Source of the DNA: Myxococcus stipitatus | GTDB lineage: Bacteria; Myxococcota; Myxococcia; Myxococcales; Myxococcaceae | Length of the DNA: 64,000 nt | Direction: 5' to 3' | NCBI RefSeq assembly: GCF_037414475.1 | Contig: NZ_CP147913.1 | Location: 4,402,001 to 4,466,000, forward strand | Shown here: positions 23,414 through 32,268 of the stretch, one piece after another | Numbering within the stretch: position 1 is the stretch's first letter | Layout: each line of letters starts with the position of its first letter | The notes under the pieces: generated by a model | What the model was told of the DNA's origin: nothing | Databases searched by the model: none | What the model saw: the letters and a program-made list of their open reading frames with translations, nothing else | Program-made: the position numbers and the translations under genes

Positions 23414-25732
23414 ATGTTGATGGAGCAGTGGGCTCATCGTTTCTTCGAGCTCTCCACCGAATTGTTCGTGGTGTTGGGCCCGCAAGGGCGGGTGCTGGAA
23501 GCCAATCCGGCGTGGACCGTGACGATGGGCTGGTCTCCCACGGAGCTGCGCCTGGGGGGTTACCGCGGCTTCGTGCACCCCGAGGACCTGGAGTCCATGG
23601 AGGCCCGGCTGGAGGGGCTGACCCGGACGCCCGGCTCCACGCGCTTCTCCTGCCGGTGGCGCTGCCGGGATGGGACGTGGGCGTGGCTCGTCTGGAGCGC
23701 GGCCAGCGCCGCGGAAGGTGGGCCGCTGTACTGCACGGTGCGGAGGATGGAGTCACCGCCGGAGCTCGAGAAGAGCCGGGGTCCTGGAGTCAGTGAGCTG
23801 GTGCCCTCGTGGGCGTTGAGCGACGACCTGCCCTTGGGCCTCTACGTGGTGGAGGTGAGCAGCGGCACGGTGCTCTACGCGAACCACCGCTTCTGCCAGC
23901 TGTGGGGCATCGAGCCCCTGGAGGGCGCCATCCGCAAGGGGCAGGTCTCCCACGAGGACGTGGTGGACCACTGCCTGCACTCGGGGGAGGCGGCCAACTT
24001 CCTGCGCACCAGTCCCTGCGCGAGCCTGGACGGTCCGCCGCTGCACGGGGATGAGGCGGTGCTCTCCAGCGGGCGGACGCTGCGCAGGTTGTGTTCGACG
24101 ATGGGCGCCAGCGGGGATGCGTCGCGCTACCGGATGTTCGCCTTCGAGGACGTCACCGAGCGCAAGCGCACGGAGGAGGCGCTGCACCGCTCCGAGCAGA
24201 GCTTCCGCAAGCTCATCGAGACGGCGCCCGAGGCCATCTTCGTCCACCGCGAGCAGCGCTTCGTCTACGTCAACCCCACGCTCCTGCGCGCGCTGCGGTA
24301 CGAGCATGCGGGTGAGCTGATTGGCCGCCCCATCTGGACCATCGTCCATCCGGATGATCTGGACGTGGTGCGTCAGCGCGTCCACGCGGTGGTGGCCCTG
24401 GGCGAGTTCGCCCCGCTGCGCGAGATTCGCTACATGCGCCGCGACGGCACCTGGTTCGACGCGGAGAGCGCGGGCCTGCCGGTGGACTTCGACGGCGAGC
24501 GCGCGGTGGTGGTGATGGCGCGCGACATCACCGAGCGCAAGCGCATGCAGTCCCAGTTGCTCCAGTCGGACCGGATGGTGCTGGCGGGCACGCTCGCGGC
24601 GGGCGTGGGGCATGAAATCAACAACCCGCTCACCTACGTCATGGCCAACCTGGAGTCGGCCCTGGAGGCCATGAACCGGCTGGGCGGAGAGCTGGGGCGG
24701 ATGTTGCCCGACGGCGCGGCGCTCGCGCCCAACTGGTCCATGACGTTGAAGGACACGGTGGAGCTCCTCAAGGAAGCACACGAGGGCGCCACGCGCGTGC
24801 GCAACATCGTGAGGGACTTGAAGTACATCTCGCGCCAGGACGAGGAGCGGCGGGAGCTGCTCGACGTGCGCGAGTCGCTGGAGTTCTCGCTCAAGCTGGC
24901 CTCCAGCGAGCTCAAGCCCCGCGCCCAGGTCATCAAGCGTTATGAGGACGTCCCGCCCGTGCACGCGGACGCGTCGCGGTTGGGCCAGGTCTTCCTCAAC
25001 CTGGTGGTGAACGCCGCACAGGCCATTCCGGAGGGAGACCCGAACAACCACCACGTGACGTTGTGGGTGCGGCCCGGCCCCAGCGGTGGCGTGGCGGTGG
25101 ACGTCAGCGACACGGGCTCGGGCATGCCGTCCAGCGTGCTCGCGCGCATCTTCGACCCGTTCTTCACCACCAAGGCGGTGGGCGCGGGCACGGGCCTGGG
25201 CCTGTCCATCTGCCACGGCATCATCCGGGGGCTGGGCGGTGAAATCACCGTGCGCAGCGAGCCGGGGCGCGGGACGACCTTCACCGTGCAGTTGCCTCCA
25301 GCGCCGCCGGACGCGGTGCCTCGCGAGGCGCCTGTCCTGCCCGCGCCGTCCTCCGAGCGCAGCGGGCGGCTCCTGGTGATTGACGACGAGCCCGCGGTGG
25401 GGCGCTCGCTGGCGCGCATCATCGGCAAGCGGCACCAGGTGACGGTGGTGGGCAGTGGCGAGGAGGCGCTGGCGAAGCTCAACTCGGGCGGCCCCTTCGA
25501 CGCCATCTTCTGCGACTTGATGATGCCGGGCATCACCGGCATGGACGTCTACGAGCGGGTGCGCGAGCGGGAGCCGGGCTTGAGCCTGCGCTTCATCTTC
25601 ATCACGGGCGGCTCCTACACCGCGCGGGCCCGGCAGTTCCTGGAGCGCATTCCCAACCCGCGCATCGAGAAGCCCTTCGATGCGCAGATGATTCAACAAC
25701 TGGTCGGCGAAGTGCTGGCGACCGAGACCTGA
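23414..25732 (+). CDS. Hybrid sensor histidine kinase with three PAS domains and a receiver
   Basis: 772 residues from ATG 23414, preceded by GAAGGAACGCA; GTG 23378 is less likely. No membrane segments, so a cytoplasmic sensor. Three PAS domains (about 10-115, 140-250, 260-385, the last two ending in DVTERKR and DITERKR), then HisKA with the phospho-acceptor in GVGHEINNPLTYVMANLESA, an ATPase domain with QVFLNLVVNAAQAI (N box), VDVSDTGSGMP, IFDPFFTTK and GTGLGLSICHG, and a C-terminal receiver (about 650-765) with IDDEP, phospho-Asp in IFCDLMMPGITG and lysine in IEKPFD. All catalytic residues are present. The output partner is not in the window. Confidence 0.93.
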   Translation: MLMEQWAHRFFELSTELFVVLGPQGRVLEANPAWTVTMGWSPTELRLGGYRGFVHPEDLESMEARLEGLTRTPGSTRFSCRWRCRDGTWAWLVWSAASAAEGGPLYCTVRRMESPPELEKSRGPGVSELVPSWALSDDLPLGLYVVEVSSGTVLYANHRFCQLWGIEPLEGAIRKGQVSHEDVVDHCLHSGEAANFLRTSPCASLDGPPLHGDEAVLSSGRTLRRLCSTMGASGDASRYRMFAFEDVTERKRTEEALHRSEQSFRKLIETAPEAIFVHREQRFVYVNPTLLRALRYEHAGELIGRPIWTIVHPDDLDVVRQRVHAVVALGEFAPLREIRYMRRDGTWFDAESAGLPVDFDGERAVVVMARDITERKRMQSQLLQSDRMVLAGTLAAGVGHEINNPLTYVMANLESALEAMNRLGGELGRMLPDGAALAPNWSMTLKDTVELLKEAHEGATRVRNIVRDLKYISRQDEERRELLDVRESLEFSLKLASSELKPRAQVIKRYEDVPPVHADASRLGQVFLNLVVNAAQAIPEGDPNNHHVTLWVRPGPSGGVAVDVSDTGSGMPSSVLARIFDPFFTTKAVGAGTGLGLSICHGIIRGLGGEITVRSEPGRGTTFTVQLPPAPPDAVPREAPVLPAPSSERSGRLLVIDDEPAVGRSLARIIGKRHQVTVVGSGEEALAKLNSGGPFDAIFCDLMMPGITGMDVYERVREREPGLSLRFIFITGGSYTARARQFLERIPNPRIEKPFDAQMIQQLVGEVLATET

Positions 25733-25745
25733 AGGGAGTTGTCTG

Positions 25746-26819
25746 GTGATTGGAGATGGCTTTGTCATCGACGCGGTGACGCACGCGTACAACTTGCACC
25801 CGTCCAACTGGCGCGCGGGGAAGTACGCCGAGTCCCTGGCTCAGCTCATCTTCGGCCTGCACAGCGGGCTGTCCGGTGAAACGCACCGCGTGCTGCAGCC
25901 GGAGCGGTTCATGAAGAACTGGTCCGTGGACGAGCTGGCCCACATCCTCTTCGTGGAGAGCGACATCGACCTGGCGGTGCACCACGTGCTGCCGCTCCAG
26001 ACGCTCTACACGGACGGGCTGTGCTCGTACGAGAAGACGGTGGACATCAAGCGGCGCTATCCGGACCGCTTCCTCGTCTACGCGGGCGTGGATCCGCTGC
26101 GAGGCACGGCGGCGTTGGATGACCTGGACCGTCAGGCGGAGGAGCTCAAGCCCTCGGGCCTGAAGCTCTACCCGGCCGCGTGGCTGGGCGACTCCTTCCA
26201 TCACACCGGCTGGCGGATGGACGACCCGCGCATCGCCTTCCCGCTGTTCGAGCGGGCCCGGAAGCTGGGCATCAAGAACATCGCGGTGCACAAGGGCCTG
26301 CCCATGGGCGCGGTGCCGCTGGAGGCCTACAAGGTCGACGACATCGGCGGCGCGGCGGATGCGTTCCCGGACCTGAACTTCGAAATCGTCCACGGCGGCA
26401 TGGCGTTCCTGGACGAGACGGGCATGCAGCTGTCGCTGTTCCCCAACGTCTACGTCAACCTGGAGGTGACGGGCGCGTTGCTGGTGAAGCGCGAGCGCTG
26501 GTTCGCCGAGTCGCTGGCCGCGCTGCTCAAGTGGGCCGGCCCGTCGAAAATCATGTGGGGCTCCGGCACGGTGTTCAGCCACCCGCAGCCCGCGCTGCAC
26601 AAGTTCTGGCACGACTTCCAGCTCCCCGAGGAGCTGACCCAGGTGTGCGGCATGCAGGTGACGCCGGAGGTGAAGCGGATGATTCTCTGCGACAACTACG
26701 CGCGCTACGCCGGGGTGGACGTGGAGGCGGTGAAGAAGCGCATCGCGAATGACGAGTTCGCGCGCAAGAAGGCGAAGGGGAACATCCAGCCCTACAGCTT
26801 CCAGGAGTCCAAGCCGTGA
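25746..26819 (+). CDS. Amidohydrolase-family metal-dependent hydrolase (amidohydrolase 2)
   Basis: 357 residues from GTG 25746, with GAAGGGAG upstream. The N-terminal strand is VIDAVTHAYNLHPSN (not the classical HxH; here only THAYN with one histidine). Later barrel motifs are LKLYPAAWLGDSFHHTGWRMDD, NIAVHKGLPMGAVP, FEIVHGGMAFLDETGMQLS and MWGSGTVFSHPQP. It is related to ACMSD/uracil-hydrolase-like 'amidohydrolase 2' proteins. It overlaps the next gene (MIP18 family) by a base or more. Proteins like this pair accompany binuclear-iron monooxygenase operons in actinobacteria, from memory; no such monooxygenase lies here. Substrate unknown. Confidence 0.85.
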   Translation: MIGDGFVIDAVTHAYNLHPSNWRAGKYAESLAQLIFGLHSGLSGETHRVLQPERFMKNWSVDELAHILFVESDIDLAVHHVLPLQTLYTDGLCSYEKTVDIKRRYPDRFLVYAGVDPLRGTAALDDLDRQAEELKPSGLKLYPAAWLGDSFHHTGWRMDDPRIAFPLFERARKLGIKNIAVHKGLPMGAVPLEAYKVDDIGGAADAFPDLNFEIVHGGMAFLDETGMQLSLFPNVYVNLEVTGALLVKRERWFAESLAALLKWAGPSKIMWGSGTVFSHPQPALHKFWHDFQLPEELTQVCGMQVTPEVKRMILCDNYARYAGVDVEAVKKRIANDEFARKKAKGNIQPYSFQESKP

Positions 26820-27190
26820 TGACGGAAGCGGCGATTCGCGAGCGCATCCAGTCGATTCCCGACCCGTGCAGCCTGGCCACCGGCGTGCCGCTGGGCATCG
26901 GGGAGATGGGGCTCATCGAGAGCGTGGCGAACCACGCGGGGAAGGTGACGGTGCGGCTGCACATCACCTCGCCCATGTGCATGATGGCCGCGTACTTCAT
27001 GCGCGAAGTCGAGCAGCGCCTCCAGGGCCAGGAGGGCGTCGACTCCGTGCACGTCGAGTTCGACCACGACCTGAAGTGGACGCCGCAAGACATCCACCCG
27101 GAGGCGCGTGAGCGGCTGGCGTCCCGCCGCATCACCATGCTGGGCGGGCGGCTGTTGCCACGCCCGGATGCCGCGGCGACGGGCGGCTGA
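26819..27190 (+). CDS. MIP18/DUF59 family Fe-S (metal-sulfur) assembly factor
   Basis: 123 residues from ATG 26819, which overlaps the amidohydrolase TGA by one base; GTG 26816 would add one residue. The protein shows the family pattern: IRERIQSIPDPCSLATGVPLGIGEMGLIESV (shown here in parts; the usual form is 'DPE...NIVDLGLV'), then KVTVRLHITSPMCMMAAYF with the conserved cysteine, and DSVHVEFDHDLKWTPQDI. Family members (PaaD, SufT, MIP18) help insert Fe-S clusters into specific targets. Translational coupling to the amidohydrolase suggests it serves the same enzyme system. Confidence 0.85.
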   Translation: MTEAAIRERIQSIPDPCSLATGVPLGIGEMGLIESVANHAGKVTVRLHITSPMCMMAAYFMREVEQRLQGQEGVDSVHVEFDHDLKWTPQDIHPEARERLASRRITMLGGRLLPRPDAAATGG

Positions 27191-27401
27191 TTCGCGCGGA
27201 GAGCGTCCGAGCGTCCCATCGTGGCGGCTCGGGCGCTCCCGCGCTGGGTGCGGCCGGGCCCGCACGCAGCTGGCGGGCAAGTGCCTTGAGGGCTGATGGC
27301 AGCAGCCGGAGCGATGTCTCCCAGCAGGCGGACAGGCGGGTGTGCACGCGGCCCTGGACCCGGAGCCCCTTTGGAGGGAGAGAGGGCGCCGAGAGCACCC
27401 C

Positions 27402-28622
27402 ATGTCGACGACAGCTCCTTCGGAATCCGCGCAGGCGACACTCAGCCCCAGGCTGGTGTGGCTCATGGCCATCGCGTGCGGCGCCACCGCCGCCAGCCTC
27501 TATTACAACCAGCCCCTGCTCGGAGACATCGGCCGGGAGTTGAGCTCCTCCGGGGGGCTGTTGGGACTGGTGCCCACGCTGACCCAGGTCGGCTACGCGG
27601 CGGGCATGCTGCTCATCGTCCCGCTTGGTGACAGCCTGGAGCGGCGGCGGGTCATCGTCACCATGTCCGTGCTGGTGAGCCTGGCGCTCGTCGGCGCCGC
27701 GCTCGCGCCCTCGCTGCCCTGGCTCATCATCGCCAGCTTCCTCGTGGGCGCCACGGCCGTGGCCCCTCAGCTCCTCATCCCCTTCGCCGCGCACCTGGCC
27801 CCCGCCGCGCAGCGAGGGCGCGTGGTGGGGACGGTGATGAGTGGCTTGCTCATCGGCATCCTCCTGTCGCGCACCGCCGCGGGCTTCGTCGGCACGCACC
27901 TGGGGTGGCGCGCCATCTTCTGGATTGCCGCGGGGGTGATGCTGCTGTTCGCCGTGGTGCTGCGCTTCAGCCTGCCCTCGCAGCCGCCCGTGGCCGCCAT
28001 GCCCTACCCGGAGCTGATGCGCTCCATGGTCCACCTGACGCGCACCATGCCCGCGCTGCGCACCCACGCCATCCTCGGCGGACTCACCTTCGGTGCCTTC
28101 AGCGTCTTCTGGTCCACGCTGGCCCTGTACCTCCAAAGCCTCCCGGAGCACTACGGGCCCCAGGTCGCCGGCCTCTTCGGTGTGGTGGGCGTGGTGGGCG
28201 CGATGATTGCTCCGCTCGTCGGCCGCTACACGGACTCCCATGGAGGCAAGCGCATCAACGTGTTCTCCATCGGCGTGCTGCTGCTGTCCTTCGTGCTGAT
28301 GTGGCCGCTGGGACAGTGGCTCTGGGGCATCGCGCTGGGCGTGGTGCTGCTGGACCTGGGCGCCCAGGGCAATCACATCTCCAACCAGACGCGTGTCTAC
28401 GCCATGCGCCCGGAGGCGCGCAGCCGCCTCAACACCGTCTACATGGTGACGTACTTCGCGGGCGGCGCGGCGGGCTCGTGGCTGGGCACCACCGCGTGGA
28501 CACACTGGGGTTGGACAGGCGTCTGCCTGGCGGGCGCCGCGCTGTGTGTCACGGGACTGGTGATACTCGGGATGGAGCGTCGTCCTGACGCGCCTCCCGA
28601 GCAGGCCCCTTCCGAGGCGTAG
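27402..28622 (+). CDS. MFS transporter, YnfM-like efflux type
   Basis: 406 residues from ATG 27402 (MSTTAPSESAQATLSPRLVW). About 12 membrane helices. Motifs: ATAASLYYNQPLLGDIGREL in helix 1, PLGDSLERRRVIV (motif A), and YTDSHGGKRINVFSIG as the second motif A between helices 8 and 9. The helix-1 sequence 'YYNQPLL' is characteristic of the arabinose-efflux-permease-like subgroup of MFS. Likely a proton-linked exporter in the inner membrane; substrate unknown. The 3' end faces the carboxylase gene with only 21 bases between stops. Confidence 0.9.
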   Translation: MSTTAPSESAQATLSPRLVWLMAIACGATAASLYYNQPLLGDIGRELSSSGGLLGLVPTLTQVGYAAGMLLIVPLGDSLERRRVIVTMSVLVSLALVGAALAPSLPWLIIASFLVGATAVAPQLLIPFAAHLAPAAQRGRVVGTVMSGLLIGILLSRTAAGFVGTHLGWRAIFWIAAGVMLLFAVVLRFSLPSQPPVAAMPYPELMRSMVHLTRTMPALRTHAILGGLTFGAFSVFWSTLALYLQSLPEHYGPQVAGLFGVVGVVGAMIAPLVGRYTDSHGGKRINVFSIGVLLLSFVLMWPLGQWLWGIALGVVLLDLGAQGNHISNQTRVYAMRPEARSRLNTVYMVTYFAGGAAGSWLGTTAWTHWGWTGVCLAGAALCVTGLVILGMERRPDAPPEQAPSEA

Positions 28623-28643
28623 GCCCTGGAGCCCGAGCCGCCG

Positions 28644-30632
28644 TCAACTCTCCGGCTTGAGGACCACCAGGAGCTGCTTCGCGGAGACCTGCCCGCCGGG
28701 TGAGGCATTCACGGCCTCGACGATGCCGGGCAGGTCCGCGACGAGCTGGAACTCCATCTTCATCGCCTCCAGCACGACGAGCACCTCCCCCGGCTTCACC
28801 GAGGCACCCGGCCGTGTGTCCACGCGGAGGATGCGTCCGTCCATCGGCGCGAGCAGCCGGCCCGTGCCCACGCCCTCCGAGGGCTTCGGCGGGCGGAACG
28901 TCGCGTCCGTGAGCTGTCGCGCGCCGTCGCCCAGGTCCAGCCACACCGAGTCCCCGGCGCGCAGATAACGGGCCCGTCCACGCGCACCCGCCACGGAGAA
29001 GTCGAAGACTCCGTCCGAGAGGCCGAGCACGGCGATGTCCAACCTATCGTCACCGGTGACAACCTCGTAGCGCTCCGAGGACACCGGGCGCACGGAGACC
29101 CTCGTGTCCCCCTTCGAGTCCTCCAGCGTCATCGACACGGGGTACCGGTGCGCGGGGTTCCAGTTCACCAGCGAGGCATCCAGGCCGCCCGTTCGCGCGA
29201 GGCTTTGCGCCTGGTCATGGAAGAGCGCCACCGCCGCCAGCGCGCGCTCACGGGGGCGCGTCGAATACAGCCGCTCCAGCACCGCGGTGTCCGCGTGCTG
29301 GCCGATGAAGCCGGTGTCATAGGCGCCCGAGCGGAACGCCGCGTTCTCCAGCACATGGAGCAGCAGGTCCTTGTTCGTGGTGACGCCGAACACGGTGAGC
29401 TCCCGCAGCGCCTCCACCAGGCGGCGCCGAGCCGTCTCACGGTCCGGGCCGGAGGCAATCACCTTGGCCTGCATGGAGTCGTAGAAGGGAGGGATGTCCT
29501 GCCCCTCTCGCACGCCATGGTCGATGCGAATCCCCTCGTGGGAGGGCAGGCGCCACGTCAGCAGGCGCCCGGCGCGAGGTGCGTACTGGTTCGCGGGGTC
29601 CTCCGCGCACAGCCGCACCTCGATGGCGTGCCCCTTCCAGGTGATGTCTCGCTGTGCCAGGGGCAACGACTCACCTTGCGCGACACGGAGCTGCCACTCG
29701 ACCAGGTCCAGCCCGGTGATTTGCTCCGTGACGGGGTGCTCCACCTGGAGACGGGTGTTCATCTCCATGAAGTAGAACTCGCCATTGGGGGCCAGGAGGA
29801 ACTCGAGGGTCCCCGCGCCCTTGTAGGCGATGGCCTTCGCCGCGGTGGCGGCCACCTGCCCCATGCGCTCGCGCAGCTCCGCGCTGACGGCGGGGGACGG
29901 GCTCTCCTCGACAATCTTCTGGTGGCGACGCTGCACGGAGCAGTCGCGCTCGCCCAGGTGCACGACGTTGCCGTGCTCGTCCGCGAAGACTTGAATCTCG
30001 ACGTGCCGGGCGTTGACCACGGCCCGCTCCAGGATGAGCTCGCCGCTGCCGAAGGCGTTGGTGGCCTCCGAGCGGGCGCCTTTCAGCGCGGCGGGGAGCT
30101 GCGCGGCCTCGTGGACCCAGCGCATGCCGCGCCCACCACCGCCCGCCGCCGCCTTCACCATCAGCGGGAAGCCGATGCGCTCGCCCTCCGCCACCAGCGC
30201 CGCGTCATCCGCGTCCGTCGCCTCGTAACCCGGGATGCAGGGGACACCGGCGGCCATCATCCGCAGCTTCGCCTGACGCTTGTTGCCCATCAGGGTGATG
30301 GCCTCCGCATCCGGGCCGATGAAGACCAGCCCCGCGTCCTTGCACGCGCGGGAGAAGGCCGCGTTCTCGGAGAGGAAGCCGTAGCCCGGGTGGATGGCCT
30401 GGGCCCCCGATGCCTTCGCGGCGCCGATGAGCTTGTCGATGACGAGATAGGACTCCTTCGCGGGGGAAGGGCCGATGAGCACGGCCTCGTCCGCCGCGAG
30501 CACGTGGGGCGCGCCCCGGTCCGCCTCGGAGAACACGGCCACCGTGCGGAAGCCCAACCGCTTGCATGTGCGAATCACACGGACGGCAATCTCTCCGCGG
30601 TTCGCGATGAGGACCTTGTTGAAACGCTCCAT
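28644..30632 (-). CDS. Acyl-CoA carboxylase alpha subunit (biotin carboxylase + BCCP), AtuF-like
   Basis: 662 residues from ATG 30632, preceded by AGAGGAGCGGACGGG. It carboxylates its own biotin with ATP and bicarbonate and hands it to the beta subunit. Biotin carboxylase domain about 1-450: FNKVLIANRGEIAVRVIRT, the glycine loop KAAAGGGGRGMRWV, MEMNTRLQVEHPVTE; then a linker; BCCP at about 590-662 with the biotinylated lysine in VLEAMKMEFQL. It is the third gene of AtuA-beta-alpha, starting 14 bases after the beta stop. The partner genes suggest geranyl-CoA or a related branched substrate; methylcrotonyl- or propionyl-CoA remain possible. Confidence 0.93.
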   Translation of the reverse strand: MERFNKVLIANRGEIAVRVIRTCKRLGFRTVAVFSEADRGAPHVLAADEAVLIGPSPAKESYLVIDKLIGAAKASGAQAIHPGYGFLSENAAFSRACKDAGLVFIGPDAEAITLMGNKRQAKLRMMAAGVPCIPGYEATDADDAALVAEGERIGFPLMVKAAAGGGGRGMRWVHEAAQLPAALKGARSEATNAFGSGELILERAVVNARHVEIQVFADEHGNVVHLGERDCSVQRRHQKIVEESPSPAVSAELRERMGQVAATAAKAIAYKGAGTLEFLLAPNGEFYFMEMNTRLQVEHPVTEQITGLDLVEWQLRVAQGESLPLAQRDITWKGHAIEVRLCAEDPANQYAPRAGRLLTWRLPSHEGIRIDHGVREGQDIPPFYDSMQAKVIASGPDRETARRRLVEALRELTVFGVTTNKDLLLHVLENAAFRSGAYDTGFIGQHADTAVLERLYSTRPRERALAAVALFHDQAQSLARTGGLDASLVNWNPAHRYPVSMTLEDSKGDTRVSVRPVSSERYEVVTGDDRLDIAVLGLSDGVFDFSVAGARGRARYLRAGDSVWLDLGDGARQLTDATFRPPKPSEGVGTGRLLAPMDGRILRVDTRPGASVKPGEVLVVLEAMKMEFQLVADLPGIVEAVNASPGGQVSAKQLLVVLKPES

Positions 30633-30646
30633 CCCGTCCGCTCCTC

Positions 30647-32263
30647 TCACAGGCGTGCGACCCCGAAGGTGTTGGGGTTCAGCTCGCGCCGGCCCGCCTC
30701 GCGGCAGATGGAGAGCGCGAACCCGAGCACCCGCCGCGTGTCCCGTGGGTCGATGATGCCGTCGTCGAACAACCGCGCGGACGCGTTGAAGGGGTGAGAC
30801 TCCTTCTCGAACTGGTCGATGATGGGCTGGGTGAAGGCGCGCAAGGCCTCCTCGTCCACCGTCTCCCCGCCTCGCGCGAGCTTCTCCGCGAAGACGATGG
30901 ACATCACCTTCGCCGCCTGCTCACCGCCCATGACGGCCGTGCGCGCGTTGGGCCACGCGAAGATGAAGCGCGGATGGAACGGCCGGCCACACATGCCGTA
31001 GTTGCCCGCGCCGAACGAGCCCCCCACGAGCAACGTCACCTGAGGCACCGTGGCGTTCGCCACCGCCTGAATCATCTTCGAGCCGTGCTTGACGATGCCG
31101 CCCTGCTCCGGCTGCGTCCCCACCAGGTAGCCCGTGGTGTTCTGGAGGTAGACGATGGGCGTCCCCGACTGGCAGCACAGCTGGATGAACTGCGCCGCCT
31201 TCGTCGCGCCCCTCGGGCTGATGGGGCCGTTGTTCCCGATGATGCCAATGGGCCCGCCGAAGATGCTCGCCCACCCGCAGACGGTGTGCGCGTCATAGTC
31301 GTCCTTGAAGCCCATGAAGTCGGAGCCGTCGACGATGCGCGCGACGATTTCGCGGCAGTCGTAGGGCTTGCGGTAGTCGGCGGGGATGGCGCCGCACAGC
31401 TCGTCCGGTGAGTAGAGCGGCTCGGCGTAGGGCGCTGGTGCCTGGGCCGCGAGGCGCTCGTTCCAGCCGAGCTTGGAGACGATGTCTCGCGCCATGCGGA
31501 TGGCGTCGGTGTCGTTCTCGGCGAGGTAGTCGGCGGTGCCCGCGACGGTGGCATGCATCTCCGCGCCACCCAGGTCCTCGTCGGTGGCGACTTCACCCGT
31601 GGCCGCCTTGAGCAGCGGCGGGCCCGCGAGGAACACCTTCGCCTTCTTCTTCACCATCACCACGTAGTCGGACAGGCCGGGCAGGTACGCGCCGCCCGCC
31701 GTGCTGGAGCCGTGGACCACGGTGACTTGCGGGATGCCCGCCGCGGACAGGCGCGCCTGGTTGTAGAAGGTCTCCCCGCCCGGGATGAAGATCTCCTGCT
31801 GGTACATCAGGTTGGCGCCGCCGCTCTCCACCAGCGACACCATGGGCAGCTTGTTCTGGAGCGCGATGGCCTGGCCCCGCAGCGCCTTCTGCACACCCCA
31901 CGGAGAGGCGGTGCCTCCCTTGATGGCGGAGTTGTTCACGAAGACGAAGCACCGCACGCCGGACACATAGCCGATGCCCGCGATGCTGTTGCCGCCCGCC
32001 AGCGAGCCATCGTTGTCGTCGTGGTAGCCGTACCCGCACAGCGTGGACAGCTCCAGGAAGGGTGAGCCCCGGTCGAGGAGCATCATCAGCCGCTCACGCG
32101 GGAGAAGCTGGCCGCGCTTGTGGAACTTGTCGCGGGCCTTCTCCTCGGAGGCGCGGACCTTGGCCTCGATGCCACGCAGCTCCTCGAGCCGTCCGAGCAT
32201 GTCCGCGCGCTGCGCCTGGAAGGTCTCCGAGCCTGTGTTGATTCGCGATGTGATTCTCGGCAT
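30647..32263 (-). CDS. Acyl-CoA carboxylase beta (carboxyltransferase) subunit, AtuC-like
   Basis: 538 residues from ATG 32263; GTG 32272 overlaps the upstream stop and is the alternative. Two crotonase-fold halves: N-terminal with VESGGANLMYQQEIFIPGG and STAGGAYLPGLSDYVVM, C-terminal with FGGPIGIIGNNGPISPRGATK, NTTGYLVGTQPEQGG and GGEQAAKVMSIVFAEKLA. These match the methylcrotonyl/geranyl-CoA carboxylase branch rather than the acetyl-CoA type. Coupling with DUF1446 (AtuA) upstream and the biotin subunit downstream makes a geranyl-CoA-like carboxylase the best guess. The substrate cannot be read from the sequence alone. Confidence 0.92.
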   Translation of the reverse strand: MPRITSRINTGSETFQAQRADMLGRLEELRGIEAKVRASEEKARDKFHKRGQLLPRERLMMLLDRGSPFLELSTLCGYGYHDDNDGSLAGGNSIAGIGYVSGVRCFVFVNNSAIKGGTASPWGVQKALRGQAIALQNKLPMVSLVESGGANLMYQQEIFIPGGETFYNQARLSAAGIPQVTVVHGSSTAGGAYLPGLSDYVVMVKKKAKVFLAGPPLLKAATGEVATDEDLGGAEMHATVAGTADYLAENDTDAIRMARDIVSKLGWNERLAAQAPAPYAEPLYSPDELCGAIPADYRKPYDCREIVARIVDGSDFMGFKDDYDAHTVCGWASIFGGPIGIIGNNGPISPRGATKAAQFIQLCCQSGTPIVYLQNTTGYLVGTQPEQGGIVKHGSKMIQAVANATVPQVTLLVGGSFGAGNYGMCGRPFHPRFIFAWPNARTAVMGGEQAAKVMSIVFAEKLARGGETVDEEALRAFTQPIIDQFEKESHPFNASARLFDDGIIDPRDTRRVLGFALSICREAGRRELNPNTFGVARL

Positions 32264-32268
32264 CGGCC

